NCBI GenBank assembly: GCA_036873135.1 | Contig: JAPTYO010000013.1 | Location: 23,123,901 to 23,187,900 of the forward strand | From: Clarkia xantiana subsp. parviflora | Taxonomy: Eukaryota > Streptophyta > Magnoliopsida > Myrtales > Onagraceae | DNA length: 64,000 nucleotides | Direction of reading: 5' to 3' | In this document: positions 11,093 through 21,871 of the stretch, in pieces | Numbering within the stretch: position 1 is the stretch's first letter | Layout of the letters: every line of letters starts with the position of its first letter | Program-made: the position numbers and the translations under genes | Notes under the pieces: generated by a model | The model's input: the letters and a program-made list of their open reading frames with translations, nothing else | Told to the model about the DNA's origin: nothing | The model's database searches: none

Positions 11093-14023
11093 ATGTCTGG
11101 TAAGATTTCTCCTTCGATTCCGAAAAAACTTGTTAGCATAGTTTTTTTTTTTTTATCTTGATAAACTTACCAGGATTTTTCCAAGAATCAACTGTGCCTT
11201 TTCTTGCTCTGATCATTTTCCAGACGGTGAATCCAGTTCCGGGGGGAGGAAACCCTTCAAGTTCGATTATGCTTGCAATGAGATTTCAGAAACCGCCTAT
11301 GATGCGGCTCTCCGGGAAGGGTGTATCACTTCCACCTGGGAGCCTCGATATCCCTATCCTCGCCCTCGCGTGCCGGGCGACCCTGTGGTCACTCGTCCCC
11401 TGGAAGAGGAGGTGTTTGTCTCCGCCGGGCAAGTATCGGCGGGGATCCGATTTCCCTTCTGTGGGGATATAGTCGAGATGTGTGAATATTACAAAACACA
11501 TCCGACTACTTTCTCCCCCCCCCCACGCCATCCTTGTGTGGAATGCTTTCCGCGTTCTTTGCCTCCGCCAACAATGGTCCTATAGCCTCCGACTCTTACG
11601 GACCTTCTATGGACTGAAGTGCAATGACGTCGGGGTCTGTGCCTTCTACCCGCGGATGCCTAAGTGGAGCAAGGCGCAGCTCTCCCGATGTAGCTGGACT
11701 GGTGACACATGGAAGGTCGCCAAAGGTCGGGGGCTCATCACCGACTCGGGGCCCGACAACAGCGGCTGGAAGAGGAATTACTTCTTCATCCGGAACAGCT
11801 CCATTCCGTGGCCCCGATGGGAGGTTGGGGCCGACCCTCCTCCCGCTTTTCACAGTTACTCCGAGGAGGATTTCCAGATTCTCCAATGTATCCAACTCTT
11901 TCGCTGGGGGGATTCTTTCACTCCCCTCGATGCCAACTCCATCGGGAAGCGGGACCTGGTTCTGACCGGAATCCGACTCCTTGATGTTGCTTCCGGGGGT
12001 CAACTCTTCGACGGCCCTTCCAACCTCGTTCCTTGGGTAATATTCTAATTGCACTTTCGTTTTCGTCTTTGCAGCTAAGAAGGTATCATTGCTGACCAAT
12101 CTCGTGCTTAAGCAGGCAGAGACCGACGTTGTCCAACGCCCCGCGAGGAAGAGGAAGTCTTCGAAGAGGGCCACCTCCTCCTCAGCACCTCCGACTTCGG
12201 AGCAGATCAAGCGGGCCCGGGTGGAGAAGATGGAGCAGATCTTCAACACCAATACTCCCGAGGAAGGTAAACAGCTCCGCTTAGCAATTCGATTATACAG
12301 GAGGCGTATTCCCGAGGAGTTAATCCCCTCCGATAAGGGAGCCAGGATTGAAGGGATCAAACGCATCCTGCAAGGAGAAACTCCCTGCGTTCTCAAAGCG
12401 GGTTATTACAATTATTACGAGAAGGATCAGTATCTCTCCCGTCGCGTCATTTGGAGTAAGGATCCCGACCAACTCCCTGATTTTCTTTCTGAAGCTTCTC
12501 GTCCTCCAGCTGCAGGTCAATCGGGAGCTGGAACTTCTGCGGAGATGCCACCCTCCGACGCCTGGGTTGGAGAGCCCCTCCTGTCACTTCCTGCCCCGAC
12601 GAGATCGGGGACCGAAGACGCCCCGATGGACGGTCAATTCCGTCGGGTGGTTGACCTGGACGTCTCTCATTCTTCTGAGGAGGCGAGCGAAGGCCAACCC
12701 CTGGTTCATTGCAGGGGGTGAGGCAGATCCCGCTGGAGCCGACCCCCGAAGGGCTGCCCCCATCTTCTCCGGCGCAACAGCATTCGCCGGTCCTGAGCCT
12801 GACTCCTGAAGGGACGACGGGTTCTCACGGTGGCTCGGAGGCACGCACCTCCGACATCCAATCCTTCATTCCTCCTCTCCCCTTAGACGGGAGTTTTTAT
12901 CGGCTTTATGCCCCCGACCAGGCGACAGCTCCCTGGACCCCGATCGAGTCATTGCAGGGTGTCCCGCTGCGTCGGGACAATATATCACCGGAACTGGGTC
13001 TGCACCTGCTGGCAGGTTCAATTCCGCCGTCTATGATGCTTCCACTCTCCTTGGCCCCAGAGGACAACCACGCGGACATTCGCGCTATGGCCGTTCGCCG
13101 TGTGGAGGTTTGGCTTCCTGTTTTTACACTTAGTATATAATGTAAGATATTCTCATGTACTAACCTTCCCTTCTTTTCCACAGGAAATGGCGGACCAGCA
13201 CCGTTGTTTCGGGTACATCCTGGCCCTGGAGGAGGCCCTGAAGGAGGAGCGAGCCAAGGCGGCCCCCGAGGTCCAGGCCAAGCTCAAGGAGGATCTGGCT
13301 GCCTCCGAATCGTCGAGGAGTAAGTTGGTTAAGGAGCAGGCCCTCCTTAACCAGAAGACTCGGGACCTCCTGAGGCAGGTCCACGATTTTGAGAGGTTGC
13401 TGAAGCAGGAGCGCCAAAGGCTCAATGAGAAGCAGCAGGGGCGCGCGGAGGATCGAGACAGGCATGTCCTCGAGAAGAATGCCCTTGAGGACGCCAAGGC
13501 GGGGTTGGAGGTTGAGAAAGTCCTTCTCGCCAATCGTTCTCAACAGATGGAGCGGGAACTCGCCGAGTTTCCCACCAAGCTGGCCGAGGCTGAAGCCAAG
13601 GGACGGGAAGATTATCGGGGCTCCGAGGCTTTCCAAGTGGACGCGGTGAAGTTCTGTACGGCGGAGATGGAGACCACCTTGCTGAATGCTGTCGAGGAGC
13701 TCCATCTGGAGTATGGTGGTGCCATCGATTTCACCAAGTCTCAGACCCTCGCCCCCTTCGCGGAGAGATATTTCAACCTTTCCGAGGAGAGCGACGGGGC
13801 CAACACCCCCGAGGGGGCTGCGGGTGCTGAAGGCACGATGGAGCCTCCAAGTGCAGAATTCCCGACAACTGATCCCCCGATGATCGACCCTTCACTGGAT
13901 GACTTCCAAGAGTCCGATCCTCCCGCGGTTAATCTTCCAGGATCCGATCCTCCGACCGCGGAGCCTTCTGCCACAGACCTCGTGGACCCTGCTCCCCTCG
14001 ACGCTGCCAAGGATCAAGCTTAG
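11093..14023 (+). pseudogene. G1 antisense extra ORF: Transposase_28-like domain plus coiled coil, four exons
   Basis: Runs opposite to gag-pol. Exon 1 is MSD-like (11093-11099), followed by intron 11100-11223 (GTAAG...CCAG). Exon 2, from 11224 to ~12036, carries the globular domain (KFDYACNEIS, GIRFPFCGD, CAFYPRMPKWSKAQ, NSSIPWPRWEV) and resembles the Pfam family described as putative gypsy type transposon. A short intron precedes exon 3 (from 12075 or 12080), which has a basic patch (ARKRKSSKRA) and a Pro-rich region. Intron 13108-13183 has a CTAAC branch-like site and CCACAG. Exon 4 (13184-14023) is a heptad-rich coiled coil with an acidic/Pro tail. Breaks: a C-run of 10 instead of 6 at ~11514-11524, and one base lost near 12718. 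Antisense ORFs are known in Tat elements; function is unknown. Confidence 0.75.
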
Positions 14024-14110
14024 TCGCTTTACTTTCGAATCCTTGTAATTTCCTTCGTTTGTCGTGAACCTTTTAGATCTTTATAATATCAATCTCTTTT
14101 GGTTCCGATT

Positions 14111-14445
14111 ATCGCTGCACCACTTAAGGTGAATTAACCACGCCGCTTAAGGCAATTCGATCATACCACTTAAGAGTGACTTCGACGCGTCACATAAGAC
14201 ATTTTACCCACACCACTTAAGGCGATTTAATCGTGCCACTTAAGGCGAAAGCACGCCACTTAAGGCAAAACCATGCCACTTAAGGCGAAACCACGCCACT
14301 TAAGGCGAAACCGCGCCACTTAAGGCGGAACCACACCACTTAAGGCGATTTAGCTACACCACTTAAGGCGATACTACGCCACTTAAGGCGATACTACGCC
14401 ACTTAAGGCGGAACCACACCACTTAAGGCGATTTAATCGGAAGCA
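14111..14445. repeat. Tandem array 1 of G1 (~20-bp units)
   Basis: About fifteen irregular units built on CCACTTAAGGCGAAACCACG, between the antisense ORF end and array 2. The G2 counterpart is 49709-50095. It would be in the 3' UTR of both the sense and antisense transcripts. Confidence 0.85.
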
Positions 14446-14497
14446 ACCTCCTTATTCATTGATGACTAAAAACCTGTTTACATCGAATCAAAACGAT

Positions 14498-14785
14498 AAA
14501 CAACTTGCACCACTGAAGGCGACTTCAATAAACAACTTGCACCACTGAAGGCGACTTCGATAAATAACTTGCACCACTAAAGGCGACTTCGATAAATAAC
14601 TTGCACCACTGAAGGCGACTTCGATAAATAACTTGCACCACTGAAGGCGACTTCGATAAATAACTTGCACCACTAAAGGCAACTTCGATAAATAACTTGC
14701 ACCACTGAAGGCGACTTCGATAAATAACTTGCACCACTGAAGGCGACTTCGATAAATAACTTGCACCACTAAAGGCGACTTAATA
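14498..14785. repeat. Tandem array 2 of G1 (32-bp units)
   Basis: About nine copies of a 32-bp unit containing CTTGCACCACTGAAGGCGAC, ending against the pol stop. Minus-strand reading frames across it are repeat artefacts. G2 has ~6 copies of a 31-bp version. Confidence 0.9.
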
Positions 14786-17700
14786 TCAAGCATGACATTT
14801 CTTCAAGTGTTCGCCACTGAAAGAATGCTTCAATACATTGCCATCGAGGTCTTCCAACTTATACGCATTTCGAGCTGGCATCCCCACGACCTTATATGGC
14901 CCTTCCCATTTTGGTGACATCTTGTTGATCCGATCCAAAAGGGTAAATTCATTCCGACGCCAGACAAGTCCCCCAACAAAGAACTGCCGAGACTTGACTC
15001 GTCGATTATAATATCAGGCTGTTGCCAAGCGCATCCGAGCCTGGACCTCCTCAGCACTCCGCCTCTTCTCTTCGACCAAGTTCAAGTCCAGACGCCTCAT
15101 TTCATCATTCGACAGAGGTTCATAACACCTCGTCTGATGGGATGCCAAAGCTATTTCGACGGGAGCAACTGCCTCCGTGCCATAAACAAGGCCAAACGGA
15201 GTCTCCCCAGTCGATCGTTTGGGTGTCGTTCTAACAGCCCAAAGCACATTTTCCAGCTCATCCAGCCATTTGCCCTTCAAGGCATGGACCCTCTTCTTCA
15301 GGCCGTCCATCACGATCTTGTTGGCTGACTCCACCTGTCCATTGGTTTGAGCATGACGGACAGAGGCTGTCCGATTCTCAATTTTCAGTTCCTCCAGGTA
15401 CTCCTTCCACTGGGCCCCGTTAAACGGGGGGCCGTTATCGCTGATCAATACCTTGGGGATCCCGTATCGGGATATGATATGGGTCTGGAGGAATTTGAGG
15501 ATGTGATTCCACGTTGTCTTGGCCAACGCCTTAGCTTCTATCCATTTCGAGAAATAATCAATAGCCACGACTAAATATCGGCACTGACCTTTTGCAACTG
15601 GAAGGGGTCCCACCAAATCGATTCCCCATTGCGCGAAGGGCCAAGCACTCTTGATGGACGTCAGATCGGCAGCTGGAGCCACGATATTCGGGGCGTACCT
15701 CTGGCAAGCGTCACAGGATCGGACTAGCATCGTTGCCTCCTTATTCATCGAGGGCCAGTAATAGCCTAGGTTCAACACTTTCCTCACGATGGATCGGGCA
15801 CCTTCATGACAAGCCAAGTGTCCTTCGTGCACCTCCCTCAGGATCCGATCTGTGTCGGGCTCAGCCACACATTTCAAGTAGGGAGTTACATACCCCTTTT
15901 TGTACAGTTGATTGTCCACCATCACATAATTGGGCGCTATCCGGCGTATTTTGCCGGCTGTTACTTCATCATCGGGGACTGCCCCCGTAGTCAGATATGC
16001 AACTATCGGGGTCATCCAAGTGGGCTCCTCCGATCCAGTCTCGATGGCACATACCTCCGATTGATCGGTGGTTGACAAGATCACCTTCTCCAAGAAGTGC
16101 ACCTTCCGAATTTCATCGAGGGGTGCCCCCAAGGCGAACTTGCTCAAGGCGTCTGCTTCCGCATTATCCTCCCTCGGGATCGCCTCAATATCAAAGCTCT
16201 TGAAACCTTCCTTCAAGGTTTGTACCTCGCGAAGATACTTTTTCATCATCGGGCTCTTTGCTTCGTATCGCCCCTGGACTTGGTTCACGATCAGGCTAGC
16301 ATCGCACTTCACCTTTAAGCGACCAACTCCCGTTCCTTTAGCAATCTTGAGGCCAGTGATGAGGGCCTCATATTCAGCTTCATTGTTGGTGGCCCTAAAT
16401 GTCAAGGCCAAGGCATATCGGAGGGGCTCGCCTCCGTCTGGTGGTATCAGCACGAAACCTGCTCCCGATCCTTCTGAATTTGAGGAGCCATCGGTATACA
16501 TCTCCCAAGTATTTCCGGCGTCAGGCTGTTCTGACTGCTCTGTTATCGGGACTTCCATAGTTGCCCCCTCTACAGGGCCCGCTTCTTCTAGATCGGGGGC
16601 TGTAGACTCTGCTATGAAATCCGCCAACGCCTGGCCCTTAATAGCCGTTCTCGGAGCAAAGTGAATGCGGAACTCACTAAGCTCGACTGCCCATTTCACT
16701 AATCTCCCCGACGCATCAGGTCGGTTCAAAAAATGTTTCAAGGGCTGATTCGTCAAAATAGTAATCTCATGCGCATGGAAGTAAGGTCTCAGCTTCCGAG
16801 CAGTAATAATCAACGCATAAAGATACTTCTCAACGGCGGGATAGTTTATTTCAGACTTGGCGAGTGCCTTGCTTACATAATAGACGGGGACTTGATTACC
16901 CTCTACGACTTTCACCAAGACAGAGCTAACGGAAAATTCAGAAACAGCCAAATACAGATAGAGTGGCTCGCCTGGGATGGGCTTCGCCAATGGCGGGAGG
17001 GTGCGGAGGTGCTGCTTGAGTGCCTGGAACGCCTCTTCGCACTTGGCAGTCCACTCAAACTTCTTGTTGGCCCTCAGCACTTCAAAGAACGGCATGGATC
17101 GGTCGCTTGCGTTGGACAGAAAGCGATTCATTGCGGCCAATCGGCTATTCAGCACCTGCACCTCCCGATGGTTCATCGGGGACTTCATCTCCTCGATTGC
17201 CTTCAGCTTCTCAAGGTTCACCTCGATTCCCCTCTGGCTCACCATGAAGCCCAGAAACTTCCCTGAGTGCACTCCGAAGGCACACTTGGTCGGGTTCAAG
17301 CGAACTTGATGAAGCCTCATCCGCTCAAACGCTGTGGCCAAGTTGTTAACATGATCCTCGGCCTGTCGGGACTTCATTAGCATGTCGTCCACATAGGCCT
17401 CCATCGTTTTTCCCAGCATATCCCCGAACAGCTTGTTCACCATCCTCTGGTAAGTTGCACCTGCATTGATCAGTCCAAAAGGCATGACATCATAGTGATA
17501 GATGTCACTATCAGCATAAAAAGCGGTGTGAGGGGCATCCTCCTTGGACATCTTGATCTGGTTGTAGCCGGAGTATGCATCCATAAAGCTCAGCAACTCA
17601 TGTCCCGATGTGGCATCCACCAGCTGGTCGATCCTTGGTTGCGGATAGCAATCCTTCGGGCATGCTTTGTTCAGGTCGCGGAAATCAACACACATCCGCC

Positions 17701-20370
17701 ACTTACCATTGCTCTTCTTCACCAGGACTGGGTTTGCGACCCAGGTCTGGAATCGGAGCTCCTTAATAAATCCAGCATCGAGCAACCTGCCCACCTCTTG
17801 CTGGATCGCGATCTTCTTGTCGGCACCCATCGGGCGCCTTCTCTGTGTAACCAGCTTGATCCCGGGGTCAATCTTCAGCTCATGAGTAATCACATCGGGG
17901 CTGATTCCTGGCATGTCGCTCGGGGACCAGGCAAACAGCTCCTTAAAATCCTTCAACAAATCAATCAGTTCTCGGGCCGTCTCCTCCGACAGAGCGGACC
18001 CGATTTTCACCTTTCTTTGAGGTCCATCGATCTCAACCTCCTTCAAATCCTCCATCGGGGCGGGACGCCCAAACTCCTCTCGGGGATCAGTATCAGTCTG
18101 GAAAACAGTCATAGCCTCCCGATTCCTCCTTCGAGTGGCGTTGACGTAGCACTTCCTGGAGGCTATCTGATCGCCTTTGACTTCCCCGACTCCGTGGTCA
18201 GTCGGAAACTTCATCTTCTGATGGACAGTTGAGGCGATTGCCCCCAGCGGGTTGATGGTGGTCCTCCCTATAATTGCATTATAAGTCCCCGCGGACTCGA
18301 CCACCACGAACTCCACGTTCCTCTTGTCCGACTTCCAGCCACTACCGAATTCAACCGGTAATGTAATCATCCCCACCGGGTAAGAAGTAGAGCCAGAAAA
18401 TCCGACCATCGGGAAGTCTGCAGGCTTCAAGTCCTTCTTGGTTTTCCCCATGGCCTGCAGTGCATCCATGAACAAAATATCGGAGGAGCTCCCTCCATCA
18501 ATCAAGATTCGCTTCATCTCGTACCCATCCACGTTCAGGGTCACGACCAAAGCATCATCGTGCGGGGTCTCCACACCTATCAGGTCCTCCGCTGAGAAGG
18601 GAATCACCATTTCTTCTTTCGGAGTCCAATTTCGGGCCCTCTTGCCCAGCACCACAGCAATGGGAATCCGAGAAGCATAAACCTCCCGAGATGCCGTGGT
18701 ATCTCCTCCCGCAGCAAGTCCTCCATGAATCACGTTAATGGTCCCACGTTTCTCCTTGCGGGCATTGGAAGACTCAGGTTTGTCCTTCTTCGGGGATCGG
18801 CCGCGGGATTGGGAACGGGACCGCGATCGGGATCGGGAACGGGATTGGCTCCGTTGCCCAGCCACAAATTCCTTGAGCTTTCCCTTCTGGATCAGCTTCT
18901 CAATTTCCTTCTTCAACTCCCGACAATGGTTAGTGTCGTGACCGCTGGCACGATGGAAACGACAAAAACGATCGGTGCGAGCTCCCATGGACTCTCCATC
19001 CTTCTTCGGGGGGTACCTGGCGATACCCTGTCGGTCCATCACCGCCAACACAGCACCCATGGAACAAATGAGAGGAGTGTAGTGGTCCTCCCGCTTGCCC
19101 GACTTCGAGGGACGCTTGTCTTCCCTCCGATCGGGACGGCCTCGACCCCGACTGCTCTCGGGTTTATCTTTCCTCCTTCGATCGTCCGAGGGCTTGAACG
19201 ACTGTTTCCCCTTGTTCGATTTCGGAGGATCAAGGTCTCCGGCAGCTATCTTCGACTCCTGTACGTCGATTTGTTGCTTCACCCTTTTCTGCAACGCCTC
19301 CATGTTCCACACAGCCTTCTAAGCCACGCTATGCATCAGGTCGGAACCGTATGGTGCTGTCAGGTTCCGAATGAAGGTGCGGATGGTCTCTCCTTCCGAC
19401 ATTTCCTGATCAATCTCGGCTACACTGGCAGTGTACCTCTGGTAGTAATGTGCCAGAGACTCGTCGGGCCTCTGTACCACCTCAGCCAGGGACCTCGCGC
19501 TTTTCAGGAGACGCCGACGGCCCTGGTATTGCTGGATGAACCGATCATGCATCTGGGTCCAGGTAGAGATGCATCCTGGAGGGAGGCTGAAGAACCACGT
19601 CAGGGCTCTTTCACCAAGTGTGCCCGGGAACAGAACGCACACTACATCGTCACTCGGGGCTCTGCCTAGACAAGCCATGACATGCTTCTGGACATGGCGA
19701 ACTGGATCTCCCTCGCCATCATACTCCTTGATTGTCGGGATACCCAGCCCTGGCGGGGCCGTAGTGTTCACCAATCGGGGGACAAAGGGATGAGCGGATC
19801 GATCCCTCAACTCCGACATCATCTTCTTCTGGTCTCCCATACAGATGTTCACAATCTTCACCACCTGGTCGGGGGTGATAGGACCACAAAGAGGGATGGT
19901 CCTATGTTGCACCGGTACAGGCCCATCAATCACGAACTGCTCCGGCTGAGCGGGCTCCTTGCCCTTGTCCTGGTGCTCGGGTTGGGCCTCCTGCCCGTCC
20001 CGATTCTCCCTCGGTGGAGGCGGAGGCAACTCCTCCTCCTTCTTCTTGGCGGCCTCCCTTCGGTCCAGGAGAGCCTCCACAGCTTCCAAAAATACTGGCA
20101 TGGCATCCATCACAGCCTTTGCCAAGTCCGGCTTTGCAGGTGCATCCTGGTCCCTCCTCAGGATCTCTTCCCGACTCTCCGACGAGTTTCGAATGGAATC
20201 TTCGCGATCATTATGATGCCCCCTTGTTTGGGAAACAGCAGGGGAGGATCATTCCGATCAACAGTGCGCTCCGGCGGTCCTGAATTCAGAGTTCCAGCAG
20301 GGTGGCGGGAACCACCAGATTGTCCTTGTTTCTTGTTTTGCTTGCCAACCATCGATCGGGTAGAAGTCAT
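14786..20370 (-). pseudogene. gag-pol: G1 gag-protease-RT-RNase H-second RNase H-integrase, nearly open
   Basis: Starts MTSTRSMVGKQNK at 20370, 36 bp inside the PBS. Gag has the retrotransposon gag core (RALTWFFSLPPG, HYYQRYTASVAEID). In the 1432-residue open stretch 19312-15014: zinc knuckle CRFHRASGHDTNHC (117-130), an RS-dipeptide run (~153-172), protease DGGSSSDIL (272), RT with YVDD (640-643), gypsy RNase H (~780-900), second RNase H with YTDGSS (940), NNEAEYEAL, and integrase HHCC (H1162...C1200-C1203) with D1232, D1292, E1328. Defects: one base missing in a G-run at 20241-20244, TAG for Glu at 19319, and TGA for Arg at 15014 close to the end. All catalytic residues look intact. Confidence 0.93.
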
Positions 20371-20386
20371 TTTTGCTTTTCGTTAC

Positions 20387-20406
20387 GTTTCCACAGACGG
20401 CGCCAA
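20387..20406 (-). other. G1 primer-binding site
   Basis: Minus-strand TTGGCGCCGTCTGTGGAAAC follows the LTR end directly. TGGCGCCGTCTGTGG-type sites are usual in Tat elements. The tRNA identity is not assigned here. Confidence 0.8.
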
Positions 20407-21099
20407 TGTTGGATCACGGTTGGAACTCCGGTACGTTCTTGACGGAAGTCCGAACTCCTTCGCTCCAAGTAATCCTGCAAGAAGGGGATAGACCGGGCGG
20501 TGACCCAGAATCCCTCTCCGATGCTTAAATGAGTATCTCGGTATAGACTGGCAAGCAAGTATGAGTATCTGAATGTTCAACGTATCAATCCTGAGGTAAC
20601 TCCTTCCTTTATATAGGGGAGGGGTCACCTCAGTTACCTGTTGAGATAACTGCCACGTTCCGTTTATCTCGGCCAGTAGCCCCTGTTCCGTCTTTTCAGG
20701 CCACTTCTCCACTATGTTGATAGTGGGCGTGTTTCTCGGCCTCGTTCTCTGGTGGCAGGTCCCAACGGATGTCGGGGACTCCAGAGTTATCTCCTTTGGT
20801 CACCGCTCGGGGCCCCTCGTCATCGGGACAGGGCCAGCATTCTCAGGGATTCAATATCAGGGCCTACTTAAAGGCATATCATCGGGGCGTACTTAAAGGC
20901 ATATCATCGGGGCCTACTTAAAGGCATATCATCGGGGCCTACTCAAAGGCATATCATCGGGAGCGTTCAGCTCGTATGTCGGGACCGAGCTTGTCGGGAC
21001 CCCTCGTATTGGTCTTCTAAGCCTCTTTTGGGGCTCAGTGGGCCTACTTCGCCGTTTAGTCGTCGTTAATGGGCCTAACGGCTATATCGAAACCCATCA
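20407..21099 (-). repeat. G1 5' LTR (693 bp)
   Basis: Window-sense TGTTGGATCACGG...GAAACCCATCA. Minus-strand TATATAAAG at 20607-20615 is the probable promoter for gag-pol. Right flank ATGGC is the target duplication. Confidence 0.93.
20607..20615 (-). promoter_or_regulatory. G1 LTR TATA box
   Basis: Minus-strand TATATAAAG inside CCCC-TATATAAAG-GAAGG, in the 5' LTR oriented toward gag-pol; also present in G2 near 56103. Confidence 0.6.
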
Positions 21100-21871
21100 A
21101 TGGCCACCTAGTGAATACAAGAGTCGGCGAATTAAAGGTGAACTTGACTATCCCCATCACTCATACGCTTAGTCAAACCCAACTGGTTTCTAAAGACGTG
21201 GTCACTTAGACTTTTTCTTCAACAACGCCGGGAAGCGAACATTGAGCCCGACCTTAGATATGGATTCTGAGTCCATAGGGATACTTCGGGTGCCTTTTCA
21301 TAAGGCTCCCGGGATCAATCACACGCTCGAGGTGAAGAAGTTTGCGCCCATCCGAATCTCGAGGATTCTACCTAGCACAACCGAGCATGACCCCGTAGTC
21401 GAACATGGCACGCGTAGTATGAACCACGCATCGATAGCATACCCGAACATTGTCAGGAATGGGATATGTCAAGAATGCTATCGCATATTTTTCATCCGGC
21501 CTAGAATGTGGTTAATGACGAACAAAGTTCATCATGGTGATGTGCAAAACGAAAATCATGTCGTGTTACTCCAAAACCAAATGATCGTTTTGCGTAACCA
21601 AGTTTATCCCCCTGGTTCTTAGCCAGTCTTGTTATGGTAGAGGTCCCCCTCTCCTACAAGACGATCGTGCCCGTGTGATGAGGCATGACCCACATTCTAC
21701 ATAATTTAGGCAGAGGATTGCGTCCTCCTACGACTCAGTTTATAGACCGTAAAATCCGATGTAATCAAACATTATGACGTCGATGCATCATAAACTCAAT
21801 TTGCAATTCTCTCATTTATTAAAAATGTAACTTTTAGTTATCAAAATTTCCTCACAGATACACGCCCACTT
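21100..21871 (-). other. M1 3' UTR, part next to pol
   Basis: Continues 9972 after G1. Reverse complement of the family 3' UTR (GTAGTCGAACATGGCACG at ~21395; CGGGCACGATCGTC reversed). The first five bases are the G1 target duplication. No gene. Confidence 0.75.

Larger units (their letters stand above)
9973..21099 (-). mobile_element. G1: Ty3/gypsy, Tat lineage (Retand-like), 11.1 kb, minus strand
   Basis: Two 693-bp LTRs with TG...CA ends, PBS beside the 5' LTR (20387-20406), PPT beside the 3' LTR (10666-10677), gag-pol in one frame, and an antisense spliced ORF plus two tandem arrays between pol and the 3' LTR. The second RNase H in pol and the antisense ORF place it in Tat. About 19 LTR differences counted by eye (~2.7%) make it young relative to its host M1. 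Defects are few: two in-frame stops and one frameshift in gag-pol. Confidence 0.93.

Noticed and set aside
11596..12396. Minus-strand 266-residue frame in G1 (and 47243-48025 in G2)
   Set aside because: Complement of the antisense-gene exons 2-3; it reads through the putative introns and has no domain. The + strand frame shows the conserved protein.
14488..14793. Minus-strand repeat protein (QWCKLFIEVAFSGASYL units)
   Set aside because: Translation of the 32-bp tandem array of G1. The 32-bp unit is not a multiple of three, so the apparent protein repeat is a 96-bp artefact, and the pol stop lies next to it.
17495..18232. + strand 245-residue frame inside G1 pol
   Set aside because: Shadow of the minus-strand RT/protease coding sequence, which has clear catalytic motifs.
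18725..19669. + strand 314-residue frame inside G1 gag
   Set aside because: Shadow of the gag/knuckle/RS-rich region; it crosses the real gag-pol frame and has no recognisable domain.
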